Below are positions 1-5,405 of a DNA stretch of 5,405 bases, in pieces. The notes under the pieces are model-generated. The model ran no database searches. It was not told the DNA's origin and saw only the letters and a program-made list of their open reading frames with translations. The DNA is from Nitrospirota bacterium (lineage in GTDB: Bacteria; Nitrospinota; Nitrospinia; Nitrospinales; Nitrospinaceae), in NCBI GenBank assembly GCA_030600405.1, contig JAUVMD010000117.1, positions 1 through 5,405 on the forward strand, read 5' to 3'. The position numbers and the translations under genes were made by a program. How positions within the stretch are numbered: the first letter of the stretch is position 1; every line of letters begins with the position of its first letter.

Positions 1-1
1 A

Positions 2-2035
2 ATCGACCAACTGACCCAGGACAAGCGGCACTCCGATCTCATCAAGAAATATCAGGAGTTGGAGGAGATGTTCTACGAGGCGAAACGCTTCGACAAGGTG
101 ATCGAGATCAATCGCAAGATCATCGGTGTGCTGGAGGAAACGAACGACGCGGCGTCGATTGCCATCTGCCACGCCAACCTGGGGAGCACGCTGTTGCAGG
201 AAGGGTTGGGCGGCAAGCCGGAGTTGTTGGACCAGGCGGAAACAAATTTCAAGCAGGCGTTAGAATTCGTCGAAAAGGAGAAAGACCAGCGCCGTCAGGC
301 CTACCTTCTTGGCAACCTCGGGATTTTATATCTCCATAAAAAAGACTTTGACCAGTCGTACGACTATTACAACCGTTCGCTAAAGATCATGACCGAGATG
401 GGCGACGAGCTGGGCGAAGCCCGCAGCTACGCCAACCTGGGGAAAATCGAATCCCTCAAGAAAAACTGGGACGCGGCGGCAGAGCAATATAGCAAATCCC
501 TGCAAATCATGGAGAAGCTCCAGAACCGGCCCGGCATGGCCCAGCAGAACGAGGCGTTGGGCGAGGTATTTCTGCAGAAAGAAAATTTAGAAGAGGCGGA
601 AAAATTTCTGCAAAATGCCAATGTCATGTATGAAGCTCTGAAAGACCCGCAGGGTGTCAGGATCGTACAGGACAAACTGCTCTACATCCTCAGCCATTCC
701 AAAACCATTCAGAAGCGCAAAGAAGAAATCGAGGCCGAACTCAAAAAGCCGGAAGTAGAGAAAGATAATGCCCGGAAGATTTCGCTGTTGACCGATCTCG
801 GAAATACGTTTTTCCTGGGGGCCCAACTCGATGATGCGCAGAGCACTTTGGAAAGAGTTCTGAAAATTCAAGAGGAGTCCGGCGACAAGAGCGGCATGAG
901 CTCCACTTGCGGCAACTTGGGAAGCATCATGAACCAGAAAGAAGACTGGGAGGCCTCCGATCAATATTACGAAAAAGCCATTGCTCTGCGGGAAGAGTTG
1001 AGCTCGGATTCAGCCGCTCCGCTGGAATTGTACAGCAACCGTGCCCATGTGCTGATCCGCCTGAACAAGCTCGACAAGGCGGAAAAACTGATAAGACAAT
1101 CTCTCAAGATCAATGAAAAAGCAGGCAATGGTCGCGCACTCATCAACGATTACCGCAACCTGGGAAACCTGACTCTGCAGAAGCGGGACTGGGCCGGGGC
1201 CGAGCAGCTATACAAAAAAGCCCTCGACCTCAACACCAAAGTCAACAATAACCGGGGAATGGCGGAGGATTACCGGAACCTGTTCAACCTGTATATGCAC
1301 AAGGAAAACTGGAACGAGGCGGAAAAGTATTGCCACAAAGCCCTGGCCATCGCCGAGGAACTGCTGGACCTTCGGAGCGCCTGCCAGGACATCCGCAGTT
1401 TAGCGAAGATTTATAATGAGAAGAAGGACCGCTCTAAAGTAGAACCGTATTATAAAATGGCGCTGGAGAGGTCGCATAAGCTGGACGATCCACGGGAGAT
1501 TGCCATCGACCTCCGGAACCTCGGCGCGCTGTATCTGGAAAAGGGATACACCGAAAAAGCCGAGGAGTATTACAAGCAGGCGCTGAGCATTTCCGAAGAA
1601 TTGGGAGACCCCAAGGAAATGGCGGAAGATTTCCGTAATATGGGGAATTATCATTTCCGGAGGGGCCATTCGGAGTATGCGGAGGAATACTATAAAAAAG
1701 CCCTGGATTACACGCTGGAGGTGGGCGATGCGTCGGGTTCGGCCAAAGATTATACGTTTCTAGGCAACCTCAAATTCCGGGGTAAGGATTTTGACGGGGC
1801 CGAGGAATATTTCAAAAATGCCGCCGATATTTTTAATGAGAAAAAAGATTTCATTAATCTAATACAATTGTACATGACGGTGGCTCGGATGAATCTGGCC
1901 GAGTCGCGCAAGGATCCCTGCAAAAGTTACCTGGACCGGGCGGAAGAAGTGGCACAATTGCTGGGGAATCCTGAAAAACTGGTGGGTTCCATTGAAGAAA
2001 TGCAGAAGATGGTCGACAGGATCGACAAAATTTAA
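2..2035 (+). CDS. Tetratricopeptide-repeat (TPR) protein, 5' end outside the window
   Basis: This is a long all-helical TPR solenoid, presumably a protein-protein interaction scaffold; no partner or catalytic domain is visible. From about nucleotide 299 the protein divides into units of 40 residues. The consensus resembles NLGxLYLxKxDW-xxAExYYxKALxIxEELGD, that is the usual TPR positions (small residue, Tyr, Ala, Ala) with the longer 40-residue spacing of kinesin-light-chain or MalT-like TPRs. About 15 units are seen and the protein ends in an 18-residue helix after the last one. The frame has no stop back to nucleotide 2, and the residues before the first candidate starts (TTG 59, ATG 68) already look like helical repeat protein. 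GGAGGAG abuts ATG 68 with no spacer, so neither start is convincing and the gene most likely begins upstream. If TTG 59 were used, the product would be 658 residues. No signal peptide or membrane segment is seen in the visible part. Function is unknown; the fold assignment is firm. Confidence 0.87.
   Translation: MDQLTQDKRHSDLIKKYQELEEMFYEAKRFDKVIEINRKIIGVLEETNDAASIAICHANLGSTLLQEGLGGKPELLDQAETNFKQALEFVEKEKDQRRQAYLLGNLGILYLHKKDFDQSYDYYNRSLKIMTEMGDELGEARSYANLGKIESLKKNWDAAAEQYSKSLQIMEKLQNRPGMAQQNEALGEVFLQKENLEEAEKFLQNANVMYEALKDPQGVRIVQDKLLYILSHSKTIQKRKEEIEAELKKPEVEKDNARKISLLTDLGNTFFLGAQLDDAQSTLERVLKIQEESGDKSGMSSTCGNLGSIMNQKEDWEASDQYYEKAIALREELSSDSAAPLELYSNRAHVLIRLNKLDKAEKLIRQSLKINEKAGNGRALINDYRNLGNLTLQKRDWAGAEQLYKKALDLNTKVNNNRGMAEDYRNLFNLYMHKENWNEAEKYCHKALAIAEELLDLRSACQDIRSLAKIYNEKKDRSKVEPYYKMALERSHKLDDPREIAIDLRNLGALYLEKGYTEKAEEYYKQALSISEELGDPKEMAEDFRNMGNYHFRRGHSEYAEEYYKKALDYTLEVGDASGSAKDYTFLGNLKFRGKDFDGAEEYFKNAADIFNEKKDFINLIQLYMTVARMNLAESRKDPCKSYLDRAEEVAQLLGNPEKLVGSIEEMQKMVDRIDKI
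299..1978 (+). repeat. Array of 14 in-phase 120-bp units encoding TPRs
   Basis: The coding sequence divides into consecutive 120-bp units starting at 299, 419, 539, 659, 779 and 899, then 1022, 1142, 1262, 1382, 1502, 1622, 1742 and 1859. Only two units deviate: 41 codons at 899-1021 and 39 codons at 1742-1858. Most units keep a (R/A)NLG-type first helix and an AExxYxKAL-type second helix. The unit at 659-778 keeps the length but has lost the TPR signature and is rich in Lys and Glu. Units at 1142-1381 and 1502-1741 are the most alike (the (I/A)xDYRNLxNL and AxDxRN(L/M)G starts). The repeats are diverged at DNA level, so this is a protein repeat array, not recent tandem duplication. Confidence 0.8.
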
Positions 2036-2172
2036 CCGGGTAAGATGTTGACAAGGTTGAGATTGTTGCTTCTACGATGGATAAAGAACGTTACCGATAC
2101 CGATATTTTTCCGAAAAGTAGGAGAGCTCTTTTTTAACAATTATTTTACCCCCGGAATCATGGCTGAAAGTC

Positions 2173-2199
2173 TTGACAAGAGCGAAATCATTCTATAAA
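2173..2199 (+). promoter_or_regulatory. Candidate sigma-70-type promoter upstream of the HExxH gene
   Basis: A perfect TTGACA box lies at 2173-2178 and a TATAAA box at 2194-2199, separated by 15 bp, slightly shorter than the usual 16-18. It sits in the AT-rich spacer about 75 bp before the ATG at 2276, on the right strand. A second TTGACA occurs at 2048-2053, with only a weak TACGAT partner 19 bp away at 2073-2078. The call rests on motif match and position only. Confidence 0.4.
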
Positions 2200-2253
2200 T
2201 TTCAGGTATCCCTATTCGGGAAATCCTAATAATCATTTAGATTTAAGAAAAAT

Positions 2254-2269
2254 ATTCGAATAATTATTC
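2254..2269. promoter_or_regulatory. Overlapping palindromes just before the start codon, possible operator
   Basis: ATTCGAAT (2254-2261) and GAATAATTATTC (2258-2269) are both perfect palindromes that overlap by four bases. They end six bases before the ATG at 2276, where a Shine-Dalgarno site would normally be, and no purine-rich SD is present. A repressor site or an RNA structure at the translation start are both possible. AT-rich sequence forms such palindromes easily by chance, so support is modest. Confidence 0.27.
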
Positions 2270-2275
2270 AAACTT

Positions 2276-3487
2276 ATGAAAATCAACTACAGCCCTCAGT
2301 TAATGGAAGAAGCGGTTTTCCGGCACCTGAACCATATGGAGCGCTCCGGAATGCGTGCCGATTATGACGAATACCATTCCCTCGCCGACCCCATATATGA
2401 AATACCGGAAGATGACCGGGAAGAGGCCTTTGCCAAGGTCAATGAACTGTTTTTCCGTGAAAAGCTCGCATTGGGTGACCATGTCCTGATGGCATTGGAA
2501 GCCTGCGGATTGATCCCCAAAAGGCAAAAAACTCCCCAAAAGGCTCTTGCCCCCTCGGTTGAAAGCGCGGGGGAAAGCGGCGTGGCCGTGGCGGAGGGTG
2601 ATGAAGGAACGAATGAAGATTTGGAAAAGACGGACACCGAATCGGAATCTTCTGAAGATGCCCCTTCCGGCGAGACGGAACTGATCGAAACTCTGGACGA
2701 CGCGTCGGCACCCGTCGACGAAGACAAAGAGGAAATCCAGTATGAAGAAGAGGAACGGACTTACGAGGAAAAAATCAAGGAAATCATGATCAAGCGGGCC
2801 ATCAATAAGGTGGACGAAGGGTCCAATGTCCTGAACCGGGTTTCCGGTTTGCCAGTGATCGAAATGCGCGTACTGGCCAGCCGCTTTGCCAACCCGGAGG
2901 AGATGGAAGAACTCGGCTCTTTCCTGATCCACGAGTTCATGCATGCGCGCGACATGATGGATCCGGAATTTGATTACGAAGACGCGTTCATTCCCGGCAA
3001 CCCGTCGATGAAAAACCTGATCACGGCGCGGTTCAAATTGCTGTGGAATATTTTCGTTGATTCGCGCCTGGCCCGAAAAAAAATCAGGTCCGTCCTTACC
3101 AAAGATGCGCGTTATCGCGAATTCGATAACTATTACCGAAAGATCCCCGAACAGCAAAGGAAAGGAATTTTCGAGGGCCTGTGGAATGCGGAAAAGCTGA
3201 CGCACGAAGAACTGCTGTCCATGGCCACCGACTTAGAAACTCTGATCAGTACGTACATCGATTACTCCGAGGAATTTACCGAGGAAGATCGCGAATATAT
3301 CCATCTGCAGGGGTCGCCCTGTCCGTTGTGCAAATTTCCGACGTACAACTGGGTGGATGATCCCGAAAGCGTGTGTGATGAAATGGTCATCGAGGCTATC
3401 CAGATTGATTTCCCGGATTGGGAAAGCAAGGATGGCGGTTGTGACCGATGTATTGAAGTTTACGAGTTGAGAGCCGGAACCTCTTGA
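2276..3487 (+). CDS. Unrecognised putative zinc protein with HExxH motif and paired CxxC motifs
   Basis: The family is not recognised. The 403-residue protein has three parts. Residues 1-80 are helical and moderately acidic. Residues about 82-165 form a low-complexity linker rich in Glu, Asp, Ser and Thr, probably disordered. Residues about 166-403 form the conserved-looking domain. This contains H219-E-F-M-H223, an exact HExxH zinc-protease-type motif, followed about 35 residues later by the segment W257-NIFVDSRLARK. An HExxH followed by an N-x-x-x-D-x-R helix recalls a layout seen in some VWA/CobT-associated putative metallopeptidases, where the acidic residue could be a third metal ligand (D262 here). 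Near the C-terminus, C349-x2-C352 and C389-x2-C392, with C367 between them, look like a zinc ribbon. No signal peptide or membrane segment is seen, so it is probably cytoplasmic. The ATG at 2276 has no SD; ATG 2351, preceded by GGAG at 2338-2341, is an alternative that would drop 25 residues. The coding call is strong; peptidase activity is only a possibility. Confidence 0.85.
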   Translation: MKINYSPQLMEEAVFRHLNHMERSGMRADYDEYHSLADPIYEIPEDDREEAFAKVNELFFREKLALGDHVLMALEACGLIPKRQKTPQKALAPSVESAGESGVAVAEGDEGTNEDLEKTDTESESSEDAPSGETELIETLDDASAPVDEDKEEIQYEEEERTYEEKIKEIMIKRAINKVDEGSNVLNRVSGLPVIEMRVLASRFANPEEMEELGSFLIHEFMHARDMMDPEFDYEDAFIPGNPSMKNLITARFKLLWNIFVDSRLARKKIRSVLTKDARYREFDNYYRKIPEQQRKGIFEGLWNAEKLTHEELLSMATDLETLISTYIDYSEEFTEEDREYIHLQGSPCPLCKFPTYNWVDDPESVCDEMVIEAIQIDFPDWESKDGGCDRCIEVYELRAGTS

Positions 3488-3560
3488 TTTATTTAAGGTT
3501 AGTGGAAGATTGAGTAATTAAAATTTCCTTTCGGCTTAAATTAAACTACACTTGTGAACC

Positions 3561-3578
3561 GGACCGGAAGACGGGTCC
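3561..3578 (+). other. Short inverted repeat in the spacer before the chaperone gene
   Basis: GGACC (3561-3565) and GGTCC (3574-3578) can pair around an 8-base loop. No T-run follows, so it is not a standard terminator. It lies about 78 bp before the torD-like start and could be a leader hairpin. The rest of the 168-bp spacer is AT-rich in its first third; no convincing promoter pair was found in it. Confidence 0.22.
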
Positions 3579-3643
3579 TGGGTGGTATGCAAGGCTTGAG
3601 GTTTTAAACGGAGATTGGGTCGTGTGTCGGCCTGACAATTTTT

Positions 3644-3650
3644 AGGGAGA
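3644..3650 (+). promoter_or_regulatory. Ribosome binding site of the TorD-like gene
   Basis: AGGGAGA ends five bases before the ATG at 3656. It is the clearest Shine-Dalgarno site in the window and fixes that start over the later in-frame ATG at 3695. Confidence 0.7.
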
Positions 3651-3655
3651 GTCCC

Positions 3656-4483
3656 ATGTCCGAAGTGAGCGAGGTAAAAAGTCAAGACCCGATTATGGTG
3701 AAGTTTGGTGAAACGGGATCTGTGGAAGAATGCAAGGAGCAGAGAATTTCCATGCAGTTGGCCCGTGGCCGGATTTATGACATCCTGTCCAACGCGTTCA
3801 GTTATCCGTGGAATCGAAAGTTCTTTCGGCCCAAGTCCTTGTTAGAGCCGTTCGATGTGGTTCTGTTGGACGAGGAGGACTGGGGCAGAGTCACGGAAAT
3901 GATCAGACGCTTTGACAAGTACCTCCCCAAAATGGCTTTGAAGCAAGTGCAACAGGAATTTGTACACGTTTTCGGACACGCGGTTTCCCAGGAATGCCCT
4001 CCTTACGAAATGCAATACGGAACCGAGGGCGGAATTCAGTCCCAGACCGATGTTTTGATCCAGCTTGGCGGTTTTTATGAAACCTTCGGATTTGAGTTTC
4101 CCAAAAGCCGCGGCAAGGAGCGAGTCGATCATATATCCGTGGAACTGGCCTTTTTGTCGTATCTGTGTTTCCGGGAAGCCTATGGTATTACCAACGGGCA
4201 CGATGAAAAGAAAATTGCTGTGGTGCGTTCCACCGCCAAGAAATTCCTCCGCAACCATATCGGACGGTGGACCCCTCTGTTCTGTATTTTTACCTCCCGT
4301 AAAGCGGAAAGGGGTTTGTACAAGGACATCATCGACATTCTGTCACTAATGGTGCAAAATGAGTGTGCCTTGCTGGATGTGAAACCCATCAAGGTCGAAG
4401 AACCGGAGTACCGATCCCTTTCCTACAGTATGGAAAACGATTTGGTCGCCAATGCTCCGGCCGAATGTGAACCGATCAAATAA
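3656..4483 (+). CDS. TorD/DmsD/NarJ-family molybdoenzyme assembly chaperone
   Basis: This 275-residue all-helical cytoplasmic protein belongs to the chaperones that bind the catalytic subunit of a molybdopterin oxidoreductase, help insert the cofactor and hold back export until it is folded. Family landmarks appear in order: R39-IYDILSNAFSYP51 (the first-helix pattern RxxxYxxLSxxFxYP); Q100-EFVHVFGH107 followed by C114-PPYE118, the conserved acidic/aromatic patch; D158-HISVELAFLSYL170, matching the DHxxxELxFxxxL signature; and H201-IGRWTPLF209, matching HxxxWxPxF. Compared with typical members of about 200-230 residues it has extra N-terminal (about 30) and C-terminal (about 30, acidic) extensions without recognisable motifs. 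The start is fixed by a good SD. The gamma-subunit gene follows after 52 bp without a visible terminator, so the two are probably co-transcribed, and its likely client is the catalytic subunit of that enzyme, possibly NxrA. The family is confident; the exact client is inferred. Confidence 0.9.
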   Translation: MSEVSEVKSQDPIMVKFGETGSVEECKEQRISMQLARGRIYDILSNAFSYPWNRKFFRPKSLLEPFDVVLLDEEDWGRVTEMIRRFDKYLPKMALKQVQQEFVHVFGHAVSQECPPYEMQYGTEGGIQSQTDVLIQLGGFYETFGFEFPKSRGKERVDHISVELAFLSYLCFREAYGITNGHDEKKIAVVRSTAKKFLRNHIGRWTPLFCIFTSRKAERGLYKDIIDILSLMVQNECALLDVKPIKVEEPEYRSLSYSMENDLVANAPAECEPIK

Positions 4484-4535
4484 CCTGCCTCTACTGCATT
4501 AAGATCAGGTTTCCCTCCAAGACGGGACCCGGATA

Positions 4536-4610
4536 GTGGCTCACCGCAAAACCCTTATTTTGGTTTTAATCGTCCTCTCGGGGATGGTTGTTCCCATTTC
4601 CTCCGGGGCC
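4536..4610 (+). other. Sec signal peptide of the gamma subunit
   Basis: The first 25 codons give a basic start (H3, R4, K5), a hydrophobic core LILVLIVLSGMVV and a small-residue end S23-G24-A25, which fits signal peptidase I cleavage after A25. There is no twin-arginine motif and no lipobox cysteine, so Sec export to a soluble periplasmic protein is predicted. Confidence 0.75.
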
Positions 4611-5405
4611 GTGACTATTGAAGCGGCTCAGGTCCATGGGGAAATTCCAGTCAATCCTTCCGATGTCTTCTGGTCGAACTACGGTCCTCTTCAGAGAAAA
4701 AGCGTCGTCATCGAACTACAACCTCAAATGATCACCAACCCCATGTGGCCTGCTCCTGTGACTAAATGGGTCAGCGTTAAAGCCGCGCGCAACGAACGGG
4801 AGATTGCCATTCGGCTGGAGTGGATCGATCCCACCCGTAACGATATCATGGTTCAATCCCAGCAATATAAAGACCAGGCGGCAGTGATGTTTCCGGTCGA
4901 CCCGTCGGGTCCGGTGCCTCCCTTCACCATGGGGGGTGAGGGGGAGCGGGTCAACATCTGGCAGTGGAAGGCTACCTGGGACAAGGAGGGTGCAGGTACT
5001 GCCGGCAACGAAATGATGCAGGACCTGGAAGACCAGTACAACTATATGGCGATGGGTTCCGGCAGTTATTATATTTACGAGCCGGATGGAAAACTCGTTT
5101 TGGCGCCCAAGCAATCCCTAAAAGTTTCGGAACGCCACACCTATATCGATCCGGGTATGGGGAAAAACGAAGGCGTGTTCAATCCCGGTCGTGCCACAGG
5201 TAATATTTTGTCAGATAATACCTTGCGACGGTCCCCAGTGGAGGACCTCAATGCCGAAGGATTCAGCACCCTCACCACCCAGTCCCACCAGGATGTTGAT
5301 GGTAGCGGTAACTGGAGCAATAGTCGGTGGATGGTTGTTTTCAAGCGGCGCCTCAAGACGGGAGATTCGAACGATACTCAATTTACGGGCAAGGAAATCC
5401 CCATC
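4536..5405 (+). CDS. nxrC: Exported heme-b gamma subunit of a type II DMSO-reductase-family enzyme, probably NxrC-like; 3' end outside the window
   Basis: The frame starts at GTG 4536 and stays open for 290 codons to the right edge. Residues 1-25 form a Sec signal peptide, so the subunit acts in the periplasm. In this family (EbdC, DdhC, SerC, ClrC, NxrC) it carries one b-type heme, held by a Met and a Lys, that passes electrons between the Fe-S subunit and a carrier. Candidate ligands here are M132 in FTMGGEGE and K270 in WMVVFKRR. Other family marks are V139-NIWQWKATW, the GRATGN segment (218-223), and P234-VEDLNAEGFSTLT followed by D255-GSGNW. The C-terminal FAxWDG-type motif expected in the family has not been reached. 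An in-frame TAA at 4500 bounds the start; no ATG precedes residue 17, which lies inside the signal peptide, and GGGA at 4524-4527 is a weak SD. NxrC is favoured from the overall character, but a chlorate, selenate or hydrocarbon enzyme subunit cannot be excluded without the alpha subunit. Confidence 0.85.
   Translation, partial: MAHRKTLILVLIVLSGMVVPISSGAVTIEAAQVHGEIPVNPSDVFWSNYGPLQRKSVVIELQPQMITNPMWPAPVTKWVSVKAARNEREIAIRLEWIDPTRNDIMVQSQQYKDQAAVMFPVDPSGPVPPFTMGGEGERVNIWQWKATWDKEGAGTAGNEMMQDLEDQYNYMAMGSGSYYIYEPDGKLVLAPKQSLKVSERHTYIDPGMGKNEGVFNPGRATGNILSDNTLRRSPVEDLNAEGFSTLTTQSHQDVDGSGNWSNSRWMVVFKRRLKTGDSNDTQFTGKEIPI

Noticed and set aside
59..70. TTG 59 or ATG 68 as the true start of the TPR gene
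   Set aside because: The frame continues upstream to the window edge with protein-like helical sequence, and the purine run touches the ATG with no spacer, so it is probably just Glu-Glu codons.
2114..2135. Possible rho-independent terminator after the TPR gene (AAAAG ... CTCTTTTTT)
   Set aside because: A T-run is present, but the stem is only five mostly A-T pairs around a 10-base loop and it lies about 80 bp past the stop codon. This is too weak to call.
2519..2770. Acidic low-complexity stretch as a sign of frameshift or two fused genes
   Set aside because: The frame is continuous, and both flanks are similar in codon use and acidic character, so a disordered linker is the simpler explanation.
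2300..3205. Long open frame on the - strand (about 301 codons) opposite the HExxH gene
   Set aside because: It lies fully antisense to a gene with clear motifs. Its translation is rich in Phe, Arg, His and Ile with no recognisable domain, as expected from the complement of an acidic, Glu/Asp-rich gene.
3842..4258. Open frame on the - strand opposite the TorD-like gene
   Set aside because: It is a shadow of a confidently assigned gene, with no ribosome binding site or motif to support it.
4716..5114. Open frame on the - strand, and + strand frame 4964-5203, in the gamma-subunit region
   Set aside because: Both overlap the gamma-subunit frame, which carries a signal peptide and family motifs throughout. 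Neither alternative has recognisable content.

Overview
The window holds four genes, all on the + strand: the 3' part of a long tetratricopeptide-repeat (TPR) protein, an unrecognised metal-binding protein with an HExxH motif and paired CxxC motifs, a TorD/DmsD-family molybdoenzyme chaperone, and the 5' part of an exported heme-b gamma subunit of the type II DMSO-reductase family. That family includes nitrite oxidoreductase NxrC and the ethylbenzene dehydrogenase, dimethylsulfide dehydrogenase, selenate reductase and chlorate reductase gamma subunits. No rRNA, tRNA, CRISPR array, insertion sequence or phage gene was seen.

Organism: a Gram-negative bacterium with a periplasm, judged from the Sec signal peptide on the gamma subunit. 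Base composition looks intermediate in genes, with AT-rich spacers. The chaperone plus gamma-subunit pair and the general character of the proteins fit a nitrite oxidiser such as a Nitrospina-like (Nitrospinota) bacterium, with NxrC as the favoured reading. This is inference from family knowledge. The catalytic (NxrA-like) and Fe-S (NxrB-like) genes that would settle it are not in the window.

Layout: 1-2035 encodes a TPR solenoid whose reading frame is open to the left edge and whose repeats keep an almost exact 40-residue (120-bp) pitch. 2036-2275 is an AT-rich spacer with two TTGACA boxes and, just before the next start, overlapping palindromes where a Shine-Dalgarno site would be expected. 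2276-3487 encodes the HExxH/CxxC protein. 3488-3655 is a spacer with a short inverted repeat and a good ribosome binding site for the next gene. 3656-4483 encodes the TorD-like chaperone. After only 52 bp, 4536-5405 encodes the gamma subunit, which starts at GTG and runs off the right edge.

How the genes may work together: TorD-family chaperones bind and proof-read the molybdenum-cofactor subunit of a redox enzyme before export, and the heme-b gamma subunit belongs to the same class of enzyme. The last two genes are therefore probably one transcription unit for assembling a periplasmic molybdo-enzyme. The HExxH/CxxC protein just upstream has no recognised role. It could be a neighbour by chance or an accessory factor. 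The TPR gene is separated by the promoter-like spacer and is probably an independent unit.
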